Positions 18,856-27,613 of a DNA stretch of 64,000 bases are shown piece by piece. The stretch covers positions 310,001 through 374,000 of the forward strand of contig CAWEKD010000005.1 in NCBI GenBank assembly GCA_963809545.1, read 5' to 3'. The notes below the pieces were generated by a model. It searched no databases. It saw only the letters and a list, made by a program, of their open reading frames with translations, and had not been told where the DNA came from. A program made the translations under genes and the position numbers. The number at the start of each line of letters is the position of its first letter. Position 1 is the stretch's first letter. The DNA is from Natronosporangium sp035305625 (GTDB lineage: Bacteria > Actinomycetota > Actinomycetes > Mycobacteriales > Micromonosporaceae).

Positions 18856-19860
18856 ATACCTCCACCCGGGTCCTCAGCTTCGGTGGTGACACCAGCCTCG
18901 GTGATGTTTACGTTCAGCGGCAAGGTGGGGAGCTGCTCACGCGCCTCCAGCACGACCCCATGTCCTTCCTCGCCGGACTCCAGCCGCTGGTCACCGGTTC
19001 GGACGCCCTGATCTTGAACCTGGAAACGGTCTTGGCGGATTCACCGACCAGTCCGTTTGAAGGGAAGAAACCGTATCTAGGGTGGGACAACCCGGAACGG
19101 ACCGCCGATTGCCTCCGCCAGCTGGGCGTCACCGCGGTGAGCCTCGCCAACAACCACTCCATGGACTACGGGGCGTCCCACCTCCTGGAGACCAGGGCGC
19201 ATCTGGAGAAGGCGGGCATCTCTGCGTTCGGGGCCGGAGCCGATCGGAAAGAGGCGGCCGCCCCTTTGACCTTGCGCCTGGACTTTGACGGGGTCGAGCG
19301 GCGCGTCCACGTAATCGCTGGCATGCAGATCCAGGCCAAGCTGCGGGACGAATACCAGTTCTATGCTGGGTCGCAGCAGGCGGGAGTCAATGGCCTGGCG
19401 CGCTCCCGCCTGGCAAAAACGATCGCACAGCTGCGTGAGGATGATCCTCACTCATTGATCATTCTCTTCCCACACTGGGGCCGAAACTATCAATGGACAG
19501 ACAACCGGATCCGCTCCGCAGCAGACGACTTCATCAACGCCGGTGCCGACCTGATCATCGGGCACGGCGCGCACATGCTCCAGCAGTGCACGTTCGGGCA
19601 GCACACCGCGGTCGTCTACTCACTCGGCAACTTCCTCTTCAACTGGGCTGGCCGATTTGACAAGTACGGAGCCCCCCGTATGGCCTAGTCGCGCGAGTCG
19701 GTCTCGATTACCAGAGCGACCGGTGGCAGGTACAGCTTCGCCTCTACCCGATCCTCATCGACAATCAGAAGTCTGGCCACCGGCCCGTACCAGTAGACGA
19801 GCAGGGATTCCGGGCGGTCTGGGACGCTTTAACAAAGGAAGACTTGGATGGCTCGTTCAT
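18856..19860 (+). pseudogene. CapA (poly-gamma-glutamate capsule) metallophosphatase segment, part 2 of the broken fusion gene
   Basis: The reading frame from about 18660 runs into VLSFGGDTSLGD and carries all the CapA/PgsA landmarks: LILNLETVL, VSLANNHSMDYG, LFPHWGRNY, IIGHGAHMLQ and VYSLGNFLFN. It then hits a stop at 19686-19688 because of a missing base in the C6 tract 19672-19677. With C7 it would read KYGAPPYGLVARVGLDY and go on through LRLYPILIDNQ. CapA is a calcineurin-fold membrane-associated protein needed for poly-gamma-glutamate capsule assembly. Here it has no membrane anchor of its own and lies between an epimerase-like and a ligase domain. The domain core is intact; only the frame is broken. 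Confidence 0.8.
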
Positions 19861-19969
19861 CCGCCGCGCCCGGGCCGCCAAGGACTCGTTCGGCTACCAC
19901 ATCGCCTTCTCATTCGACACCGCCGGCACGGATCGTCACGCACGCACCACACCGGCCTCAACCGGCACC

Positions 19970-21090
19970 AGTGACTCAGCTCTTGAGCTCAACGTGTATG
20001 ACGATCGCGAGTCGGTAGCGATCATCAACCGACTGGATCGAAGGATCGCCAGCTCCCAGCTGATCGCAAGGACCGCAGAGCGTAACGGGGCAACCGTGGA
20101 ATGGCTCGCCGCGGACACGTTTCTGGCAACACTGGGAGACCGGAAGCTGCTGTTCAGGGGTAACCGTTGCTTGGAGACCGCCCCTGCTGCCCGCGCGGTT
20201 CGCAGTAAGGCGCTCCTCAAGCAGCTCCTTAGCGAAGCGGGCGTCCGTCACCCTAGGGGAGGAGCCGCCCACTCATTCGCAGAAGCAGAGGACCTCTTCC
20301 AGCAGCTAGGACCCAACGTGGTCGTCAAGCCGGTCGATGGTGACCGAGGGAAGGCGGTCACGGTTGGAGTCACATCCATCGTGGCCTGAAGACCGCGTAC
20401 GAACAGGCGGCGTCTGACGCTGGGGTCCTGATCGAGGAGTTCATCGAGGGACCTGAGTTTCGCTGCCTAGCTACGCAGGAGGAGTGCATCGCCGTCATTC
20501 AGCGGGATGCCCCCAACGTGGTCGGGGACTCCGTTCACACGGTTGGCGAGCTCATCGCTCTCAAAAATGACATTCGGCGACGCAACCCATCACTACATAA
20601 GCGTCCAATCGTAATCGATGAATCACTTATCTCCTTCCTCGAGAAGGAAGGGTTGACGCTCGACTCCGTACCGGAGCGCGGCAGAAAGGTCTACCTGGGC
20701 GGGGCAGCGAACCTCACCATCGGTGGGGACAATATCGACTGCACCGATACCGTCCCGAAGATCGTCCAAGAGACCGCCATCGCCGCCGTACGGGCGATTC
20801 CCGGGCTCAACTGGAGCGGCGTCGACATCATTCTTCGAGAGCCATCAGCTGGTGGGACTCCTGAGGCATTCGTCCTGGAAGTCAATGTAAATTCGGGCAT
20901 CTCCGGCTTCCACTATCCGCTGGTCGGCAAGCCTCGAGACATCGCGGGCAAGCTGTGGCGCACCCGTCTGGCGGCGGCAACGGCGGCGCCGACCAGCAGA
21001 CAGATCACCTCCCTGAAGCGGCTGCCGGTACCGCGTCCACTGTCAACCACGGCGGCTGGTGACAAGCTACGTTCACCTGGACGCAACTAG
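19970..21090 (+). pseudogene. GshF/CphA-like ATP-grasp segment, part 3 of the broken fusion gene
   Basis: Following the CapA frame, VRSKALLKQLLSEAGVRHPRG and NVVVKPVDGDRGKAVTVGVTS are the opening of an ATP-grasp. The frame ends at TGA 20387-20389 and resumes one base off, apparently a lost base at about 20375-20377. It then gives LIEEFIEGPEFRCLA, NVVGDSVHTVGELIALKN, NLTIGGDNIDC and the Mg-binding VLEVNVNSG, then YPLVGKPRDIAGK, ending at 21090. The key residues of a working ligase are all present. This shift is not in a long homopolymer, so real decay is possible here. Codon usage is less GC-biased than in flanking operons. Confidence 0.75.
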
Positions 21091-21711
21091 GTCACGGCTC
21101 AGCTGCGTATCTCAAGGCGCGGAGATCGAAACGCTAGCGCTCCGCTTGCACCGCGTACGCCAGCATGGGGAAGTCCGGCTCTTCTATGGCGCCAGCACCA
21201 CCGACGACCTTGCGGTAACCACACAAATCATCAATCGTCACTCGATCCTGAGCCGGCTACTACGGAAAGCCGGGGTCGAAGTAGCCGAGGGCACCATCGT
21301 CCGCTCCGCGGAAGACATTCAACGCTTCGCCACCAAGGTGCGCTCACCTCTGGTGCTCTCTGCCCAACCGGGAGACTGGTTACACGGTGCTCGCGTCGCT
21401 CGGCGCTACCCCGACGGCATCCGAGATCGCATCAGCGTGGGAGACTGCCGCCGCACACGGCGCCGTGTACGCGAGGAGCTCCCCACCAGGACATTCGCTG
21501 TGGGTGCTAGCCACCACCAATGAGCCACTAGCCGCGATCGCTGATCTTGAGAGTGCGGGACGGTTCACCACGATCTCCTCGGTCGCGCCAGCGTGGCTGC
21601 CGTGGAGGCCATCCGGGCCGTACCAGAGCTACGGTGAGCGGCGGTCCGGCTCCGAGCAGCGGACGGTGCGCCTCGAAACCCCATCACCATTGAGGCCATG
21701 ACACGAATCCC
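21059..21711 (+). pseudogene. Remnant of another ATP-grasp gene
   Basis: A GTG at 21059 starts a frame that contains HSILSRLLRKAGVEVAEG, the element preceding the ATP-binding lysine in this family. It shifts frame near 21370-21375 into TGYTVLASLGATPTASEIAS and HGAVYARSSPPGHSLWV. The central GDG/KN part is missing. A further frame holds AAVEAIRAVPELR, a stop, and then PRNPITIEA, matching the C-terminal part of the family. At least two shifts, one stop and a large internal deletion make a functional product unlikely. It overlaps the tail of the previous segment by 32 bases. Confidence 0.6.
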
Positions 21712-21747
21712 CCCGCTACCCTGCCAGTGCTCAGCTGATAGCGGGGG
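21710..21747. repeat. Inverted repeat (9-bp stem) in a gene-free stretch
   Basis: CCCCCGCTA at 21710-21718 pairs with TAGCGGGGG at 21739-21747 over a 20-nt loop. It lies just after the ATP-grasp remnant and could be a weak terminator; no T-tract follows. Confidence 0.4.
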
Positions 21748-22117
21748 ACCTTAATCGCGCAGTGGAGGCCATCATTTCCCGCCCTGCCAGCGCCAGCCGC
21801 GCCCGCTGGTGGTGGCCGCTCCGGCGGCGCCGGCCCAGCTAGGCAGTCCAGCTACCAACACCCGAAACTGATGGGTGGTGACACAGTGTCATCTAGAAAT
21901 CTTCGCCTTCCGGCAGGGGTGCGGAAGCTGCTACGTCAGGCGCGCCCAGATCAACCTAGCCTGACCCGCTAGTTCGAGTGCTGACGTAAAGGCACTCAAC
22001 CTGGCCAGCCACAGCCACGGCCGCGCTGATGGCGGAACGAGCGGTTTCCCGGGCATCCAGGTCAAAAAGATTTCGCCCCATACGCTGGAATTACACTATG
22101 AAAATGTAGTACATAGA
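21748..22117. other. Gene-free stretch between two pseudogenes
   Basis: About 370 bases with many stops in all frames. The only short open frame (21871-21972, 33 codons) lacks a ribosome site and looks like chance. No repeat, tRNA or mobile-element end is visible. It is probably eroded intergenic or former coding DNA. Confidence 0.5.
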
Positions 22118-22965
22118 TTCCGAAGTGGCCGGTCGACCCTCAACACCCTGCTGGCGCGACGCTGTTTGGCGCAGAAGGAGGTCACCAGCCGACTTCTCCG
22201 AGCAGCGGAACCTTCCCGCCCCTAGAACGCCGTCTTCGGCAAGGAAGACGTGCACCGCGCGTGGCGGTGGGCCGAGCCGATCCTGCCGGTGGTGCTGAAA
22301 CCGAACACCGCGAGCAAAGGCAAGCTTGTGCACGTCGGCGTCAAAACCTTTGACAAGTTCCAGCGCGCGTTCCAGGTCGTGGCAGCGGAATTCGGTCAGG
22401 TTCTGGTAGAGCAACACCTCGAAGGCGCCGAACATCGGTTTACCGTGATCGATGGTCGTGTGTTCGCCATTACTGAAGACGACCGCCGCATGTCGTCGGC
22501 GACGGCCGCTCCACCGTCAGTGAGCTGATACGCTGAAGAATGAGGAGCGTCGCACCCGCACAACCCCCTGCACCACAAGCCGCTCATCGTCGACGACGCG
22601 GTCAGGGCCACCCTCGCAGACCAGGGCCTCGGGCTTGATTCCGTCCCACCCGCCGGATCCCTCACCTGGCTCAGGTACACGTCGAACATCTCGCTGGGTG
22701 GTGAGGCGATTGACAAGACCGATCTCATCGATCAGTCGATCAAAGATCTGGTAGAGCAGGCTAACCGAGCTATTCCTGGGCTGCGCCTAGCAGGATTCGA
22801 CGTGCTCATCCCAAGGATCCGAGCCAGAAGCCGGCCATCATCGAGATCAACTCGAGCCCGATGTTGACGATGCACGTGTACCCCTGGGAGGGGCAGCCAC
22901 GCAACGTCTATGACGCAGTCCTCGACGTGATGTTCCCCATGACCATGGCTGCCGCGGGAGCCTGA
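22118..22965 (+). pseudogene. Broken GshF/CphA-like ATP-grasp gene
   Basis: Pieces in three frames reconstruct an ATP-grasp: LNTLLARRCLAQKEVTSRLL, NAVFGKEDVHRAWRWAEP, VVLKPNTASKGKLVHVGV, VLVEQHLEGAEHRFTV, HVVGDGRSTVSELIR, NISLGGEAIDKTD and IIEINSSPMLTMHVYPWEGQ with PRNVYDAVLDVMFP, ending at 22965. Damage includes an in-frame TAG (the codon before AAC GCC GTC TTC near 22224) where Glu is expected (P-E-N). There is also a shift near 22485, a stop after SELIR near 22530, further shifts up to about 22570, and one near 22815. The nonsense codon cannot be explained by homopolymer miscalls, so this copy is probably a true pseudogene. It converges on the gene ending at 22970. Confidence 0.75.
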
Positions 22966-22969
22966 TCAG

Positions 22970-23716
22970 TCACTCAGGAGGTTGACCTAGCTCAGTCGCC
23001 AGGATCGCGGCCGCAATCCGGGCGGCCGGCTCGGGATGGCGCGCCCACCGGCGCAGCAGGGGGTCGACCCGGTAGATCCACGCCCCCGCCTCGGTCACCC
23101 GGAACTCCACCGAGGCGTACTGGGCACCTGGCAGCAGTTCCACGGCCCGAAGCGCGAGGTCAGCGACCTCCGCCGACGGCGCGGAATCCGGGGTGCCAGC
23201 CACCACCCGGCCAGCCACCACCGCCAGGTGGAGCTCCTGCGCCACTGGCGCCTGCTCCAGCAGAAGCTGCGCCCGCGGCGGTAGCCCGTCCGCGACCGCC
23301 CGCCAGGCCTGGGGTAGCTCCTCCGGGCCCGCCACCTCGTACACCGGCTGATCCGCCAAGGCCGGGCGGAGTCGGAGCGGGAAGCCCAGCGCGGCCGCGG
23401 CCGCACCGGCGGTGTCCCCGGCGGCCACATCGCGCAGCTGGCACGCCACCACCGGCAAGCCCTGGTCAGCGAGGTGTGCTCGCAGCCAGGCGTCGTTGCT
23501 GCACAGCATCTCCGCCGACCGGCCGCAGGTCTGCCCGGTCAGGCCGTAGAAGATGATCCCGGCGGTCTCACCACACCGCAGCAGCGTGTCCGACAAGCGC
23601 TGGACCGGCACCGCCGCCGCCCGAGCCGCCTCCTCCAGGATCTTCGATCCAGCGACCAGATCTGGATCCGGGGCGGTCTCCGTCAGCCCATTCGACGACG
23701 ACATCTCGGCCGTCAT
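22970..23716 (-). CDS. ATP-grasp-like pseudoenzyme
   Basis: 248 residues; the ATG at 23716 follows GGGGAGGTCGGC and overlaps the upstream stop as ATGA. The pattern of the ATP-grasp neighbours can be traced: SNDAWLRAHLADQGLPVV, ALGFPLRLRPALADQPV, LLLEQAPVAQELHLAVVAG, AVELLPGAQYASVEFRV and WIYRVDPLLRRW. The ATP lysine is replaced (LRLRP instead of V-KP), the glycine-rich loop is gone, the GDG/KN segment is deleted, and the Mg-binding ExN reads RVD. It should therefore not catalyse ligation. Translational coupling to the large enolase/ATP-grasp fusion suggests a partner or regulatory subunit. Function unknown. Confidence 0.72.
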   Translation of the reverse strand: MTAEMSSSNGLTETAPDPDLVAGSKILEEAARAAAVPVQRLSDTLLRCGETAGIIFYGLTGQTCGRSAEMLCSNDAWLRAHLADQGLPVVACQLRDVAAGDTAGAAAAALGFPLRLRPALADQPVYEVAGPEELPQAWRAVADGLPPRAQLLLEQAPVAQELHLAVVAGRVVAGTPDSAPSAEVADLALRAVELLPGAQYASVEFRVTEAGAWIYRVDPLLRRWARHPEPAARIAAAILATELGQPPE

Positions 23717-26271
23717 GCCGACCTCCCCTTGCGGCCGACCGTGAACCCGTCCGGCACCGTCACGTCCACCGGGACCGCCCGCGTCTCCACGATCCCGGCG
23801 TCGGCCGGTCCGTGGAACGCCAGCCGGAGCAGCAGCCCGACCTGGGGCGGGGCGCCATGCAGCACCCCTTCGATCCGCCCCTCCCCGCCGTCCCCGATCC
23901 AGCCAGACACTCCCAGCGGGCCGGCCATGCCCGCCAGCCAACGCTGGTAACTACGGGAATCGACCCGCCCGGCCACCGTGAGCGCGACCGTGAGCTGATC
24001 GGTCGGCGTGGTCACCGGCCACCCGGCCGCGACCACCGCCTCCCGGACCAAGTCGACGGACACGTTCCGGGGTGGACCGTACATCGGGAAGTGGTGCAAG
24101 GACTGCACCGGCCGCGAGTTGACCTCAATGATCGTTACCTGCTGTTGGTCCACCGGGATCCGGTGGTCCTCCAACAGCACATCCAGCCCCGCGTACGGCA
24201 GTCCCGGGATGGCGTCGAGCACCGCCACCGCCAGCTCCTGAAAGGAAGGATGGGTCTCGTCCCGTACCTCCCGGCTGTCTCCCCCCAGACTGAGGTTGGC
24301 TTCCGCCCGCAGCTGCACCCGCTGCCCCGCGGCGGGAACCGAATGACGGGTCAACCCTTGCTGTGCGAGCTGCTCGTCCACCCGCTCGTCCAACCGGATC
24401 AGTCGTTTACCGAGGTGGGGGTTGTGGCGCCGCACCACGTTCGCGGCCAGTACGAGCTCCTCCACCGACCGCTGCCCATCTCCGATCACCGAGGCCGGCT
24501 CGCGCCGCACCACCGAAAGCAGTCCTCGCCGGGTGACCAGGAGCCGGTAGTCATGTCCCGTGGCGAACCGCTCGATCACGATCCCGGTGTCGGCGTACTT
24601 GGAGGCGATCACCTCATCCAACGCCCGAGCCAGCGCGGTTTCCGAGGTGATTCCGGTGGTGACCGCGGTGCCCTTGGAGCCACCGGCGGGTTTGACCACC
24701 AACGGGAAACCCAACGCCAAGCCCGCCTGGTACGCCTGGTCGCGCGCGGTCGCCGGGAACGTCGCTCCCTCCGGTACCGGCAATCCGGCCCGTTCCAGCA
24801 AGATCCGGGTCACGCCCTTGTCTGCAGCAGCCATGGACGCGGCCACACTGGTCTGAGTGGACTCAGAGTCGAAGAAGCCCAGGCTCTGTCCGGTCCCGGG
24901 GCGCTCCACCAGGAAGAAATCCCGGGCCAACCGGCGGGTGGCCAGGCCCAGCCGCAGCGCCTCCGTCTCCAGCAGCATCGATCGGACCGCCAGCGCGGCG
25001 CCGGCGAGCGGATAGTCCGGGAACCGGTTCGGTGGTACGGCGGCCGCCGGGCGCTTCGGCTCCGGTAGGGTGACCACCCCGTCGGCGACGGTGGACAGTT
25101 CCGCCAGGTCGAGCTCGTCGACCAGCCCGCGCCGGTGACTCTCCTCCGCCGGTGTCCCCGTCAATTCCGGCCAGCCGGAGGCGGGTGGTTCCGGCAGGTG
25201 AAGATCGATCTCCGGAGTGGTGTGGGCGACGGTGTGGAGCACCGAGCGCGTGATGCCACTGCCTCGTTCATGCGCCAGCAGCACCGTCGTCTGTGGAGCA
25301 GCCCGCTTCACCGCCCGGGCCGCCTCTCGCAGGGCGACCAGGGAGCCGAACCGGGACAGCGAAAGATGCAGCCCCCCGATCCGACCGGCGAGCGCCGCGG
25401 CTTGCGCCGGAGACACCACACTCTGCCCGGCCAGGATGCTCAGCCGGGGCCGCGGTTGCCCTTCCCCCAGCAGCTGGTCAGCCAGGCGTTGCAGGGCGGC
25501 CAACTCGGGCCGCCCGGACAGCCGACCTAACGGAGAACGCTGCCGGAGTTTGGACAACAGCGACTGCTGCTTCCTGACCACCGGCTCTTCCCACAGCACC
25601 TGGTCGACGACCTCGCCGGCGGCCATCGCCGCGGCGAGCCGACGCACAAAGTCAGCCGCTTCCTCCCGGTTCCCCCCACCCCCGACCAGCCAGAGTGGCC
25701 GGTCCCGGCCCGCTTTTCGTTCGACCCGGCTCAGGTGGCGTATCCACGCCAGGTCGTGTTCCGGATCTCCGGTCAGGCGCAGCCTGAGCATGGCGGCGGA
25801 TGCCGGCTCGGCGGCCACCGCATCGGTCAGGTCCTCCAAGGGCGATCCCGGCTCCACGCGCGGCAGCGGGTGGACCGGTAGCGGGGTTGCGGACGGAGCG
25901 GGGGCGGCGACTGATCCGCCCGCTTCACCCGCCCGTTTGAGCACCACATCAAGCAGCGCCAGCTCAAGAGCGAGCTTCGCCGCCCGTCGAGGCCCGCGAT
26001 CGGTCGCCCCCACCGGCTGCCAGCCTCGGATCCGGCTCAGCGGCGCCGCCGGATCGACCTGTGCCGGCAGGGTCGCTCCCACCAGTTGGCCCGCCAGGTG
26101 GCGTAGCTCCCGCCAGGCCGCCTCGGTGGTGTCGCCGGCTACCACCGCTTCGCCGATGCCAGCCACGCCGGCGGCTACCAGCCGCACCACCAGCCCGTGC
26201 GGTCGGCGGATCGCACGGCCAGGCCCCACGTACCGGGCGAGGGTGACGGTATCGATGCGTGGCGCGCCCAC
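23713..26271 (-). CDS. Fusion: inactive enolase-superfamily domain + ATP-grasp ligase + inactive acylphosphatase domain
   Basis: About 852 residues from a GTG at 26271, the only in-frame start in the 34-bp gap after the preceding gene; no clear ribosome site. Residues 1-385 follow the enolase capping domain (LVVRLVAAGVAGIGEAVV) and barrel. The metal ligands are lost, however: WLVGGGG where WIDINEG is expected and SILAGQ for the third ligand, and the catalytic Lys strand reads LHLSLSRFG; only LWEEP is kept. Residues about 420-760 are an intact ATP-grasp: VVKPAGGSKGTAVTTG, SVIGDGQRSVEELVLAAN, NLSLGGDSREV, IIEVNSRPVQS, HFPMYGPPRNV. Residues about 775-850 look like acylphosphatase with Arg and Asn replaced (GRVDSRSYQRW, GWIGDG). 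One working ligase is flanked by two pseudo-domains. Confidence 0.82.
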   Translation of the reverse strand: MGAPRIDTVTLARYVGPGRAIRRPHGLVVRLVAAGVAGIGEAVVAGDTTEAAWRELRHLAGQLVGATLPAQVDPAAPLSRIRGWQPVGATDRGPRRAAKLALELALLDVVLKRAGEAGGSVAAPAPSATPLPVHPLPRVEPGSPLEDLTDAVAAEPASAAMLRLRLTGDPEHDLAWIRHLSRVERKAGRDRPLWLVGGGGNREEAADFVRRLAAAMAAGEVVDQVLWEEPVVRKQQSLLSKLRQRSPLGRLSGRPELAALQRLADQLLGEGQPRPRLSILAGQSVVSPAQAAALAGRIGGLHLSLSRFGSLVALREAARAVKRAAPQTTVLLAHERGSGITRSVLHTVAHTTPEIDLHLPEPPASGWPELTGTPAEESHRRGLVDELDLAELSTVADGVVTLPEPKRPAAAVPPNRFPDYPLAGAALAVRSMLLETEALRLGLATRRLARDFFLVERPGTGQSLGFFDSESTQTSVAASMAAADKGVTRILLERAGLPVPEGATFPATARDQAYQAGLALGFPLVVKPAGGSKGTAVTTGITSETALARALDEVIASKYADTGIVIERFATGHDYRLLVTRRGLLSVVRREPASVIGDGQRSVEELVLAANVVRRHNPHLGKRLIRLDERVDEQLAQQGLTRHSVPAAGQRVQLRAEANLSLGGDSREVRDETHPSFQELAVAVLDAIPGLPYAGLDVLLEDHRIPVDQQQVTIIEVNSRPVQSLHHFPMYGPPRNVSVDLVREAVVAAGWPVTTPTDQLTVALTVAGRVDSRSYQRWLAGMAGPLGVSGWIGDGGEGRIEGVLHGAPPQVGLLLRLAFHGPADAGIVETRAVPVDVTVPDGFTVGRKGRSA

Positions 26272-26305
26272 CGGCGCATGATAGCCGGCCGCGGCGAGGG
26301 GCCGG

Positions 26306-27613
26306 TCACCCGAACCGTGCGCGGAGGTGGTGGGCGAGCAGTTGCCCGAACCGGTGGGAACCGAGCGGTTGGTTGTGCAACCGCTGCAGGCCGTCCACCC
26401 CCGGCTGCTCATTCCCCTCGATCAGCACCGGCCCGTCCGGTCCGATGCCGATGTCCCACCCCACCAACACCCGGGGTTGGAACGCGGTGTGCGCCTGGCA
26501 GGCGAGTTGCCGCACCTGCTCCCAGAGGGGGAGCTTCCGGCCGTCGATCTGGGCGCCGGAGACCGGGTGGTGGCGGTGCCGGGTGACCACTCCCTCCGTG
26601 GCGTACCCGGACGCCGGCCCGAGCATCCCGGTGGTGATGTCCACCGGCGCGGCCACCCCGCCCCGGTGCAGGTTGTCCACGATCGCCCCCCGGGTCGCGG
26701 GCATCCGGAAGATCGCGATGACGGGCTCGGGCACCCCGGACTCGTCGAGGATGGTGATGATGCGACAGGTCGCCACCGCATCCAACGCCAGGTCGGCCAA
26801 GTCCGGGTGGTTGACCAGATTGGGCTGGACGATCAGGGAGGCGTCCGGGGTGTGCGCGGCCAGCCAGGACAGGAACTGGTCCCGCGCCACCTCGGCCCCG
26901 TCCCCGAGCCGGTGATACCGGTCCTGGTCGGCCAAGTACCGCCACTTCTGCGCTCCCCGGCCACCCTTGCCGGCGGCCAGTTTCACAAACAGGTCCGCCG
27001 CGGGCAGCGGGGCGAACTGCTCCACCTGCCCACCCGGGGCGAGCCGGGCCAGGGTCGGCACCACCGGCAGCGCCGCGGCCTGCGCCCGGGCGGCGAACGC
27101 CGGCTTGTCGTTCACCGGTGCGACCGCCTCCAGGTCGGCGCCGCCGGCGAGCATCAGGTACAGCCCGCCTTTGGTTTCGTGCCGGTGCAGGAACTGGTCG
27201 GCGCGGGCGCGGTTGGCGGGGCGGTAGAGCTCGAACTTGTAGTAGTTCTCCGGCATGGACGGCAGGCTCACCGCCAGGCGCAGCATCTCCCACAGCTGTC
27301 GACGGACCGGTACTCCCGCGGCGGCCCGGACCGCCCGACCGTTGATCCGCGCCAGGCGGGCGGCTTGGACCAGGACGTCGCTGACGTACCAGCGCCAGGC
27401 CCGGGCCAGCCGGTTCCGCGGGTACGGGTAGGCCCGGAACTTGGCGAAGTAGGCGGGTTGGTACTCGTCCCGGTGCCGCAGGTAGTACAGGTGGAGGGCG
27501 GCGGCCCAATCGTCCGGGGCGGCCCGCTCCCAGCGGCGGCGTCGACTAGCCGGTACGACCGGGACCACCCGCTCCCGTCGCCGCAGCGCCGCCCGCAGCC
27601 GTCCCGGGATCAC
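26306..27613 (-). CDS. Sugar-transfer-associated ATP-grasp protein (ATPgrasp_ST), short paralogue
   Basis: 435 residues; the GTG at 27613 overlaps the upstream stop (GTGA). From about residue 110 it follows the ATPgrasp_ST pattern: SLPSMPENYYKFELYRP, VNDKPAFAARAQAAALPVV, LFVKLAAGKGGRGAQKW, PVIAIFRMPATRG with VDNLHRGGVAAPVDI, and VGWDIGIGPDGPVLIEGNEQ with the Mg-binding Glu/Asn. In other bacteria such proteins sit in capsule and exopolysaccharide clusters; their reaction is not firmly established. It is a tandem duplicate of the next gene upstream. Its lysine context is LFVKLAAGKGG where the paralogue has LFVKPLAGKGG. Confidence 0.82.
   Translation of the reverse strand: MIPGRLRAALRRRERVVPVVPASRRRRWERAAPDDWAAALHLYYLRHRDEYQPAYFAKFRAYPYPRNRLARAWRWYVSDVLVQAARLARINGRAVRAAAGVPVRRQLWEMLRLAVSLPSMPENYYKFELYRPANRARADQFLHRHETKGGLYLMLAGGADLEAVAPVNDKPAFAARAQAAALPVVPTLARLAPGGQVEQFAPLPAADLFVKLAAGKGGRGAQKWRYLADQDRYHRLGDGAEVARDQFLSWLAAHTPDASLIVQPNLVNHPDLADLALDAVATCRIITILDESGVPEPVIAIFRMPATRGAIVDNLHRGGVAAPVDITTGMLGPASGYATEGVVTRHRHHPVSGAQIDGRKLPLWEQVRQLACQAHTAFQPRVLVGWDIGIGPDGPVLIEGNEQPGVDGLQRLHNQPLGSHRFGQLLAHHLRARFG

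Noticed and set aside
21871..21972. A 33-codon ORF (MGGDTVSSRNLRLPAGV...) in the gene-free stretch, considered as a precursor peptide for the ATP-grasp enzymes
   Set aside because: No ribosome site, no repeated core, and the nearby ATP-grasps are of the GshF/CphA type rather than the graspetide type.
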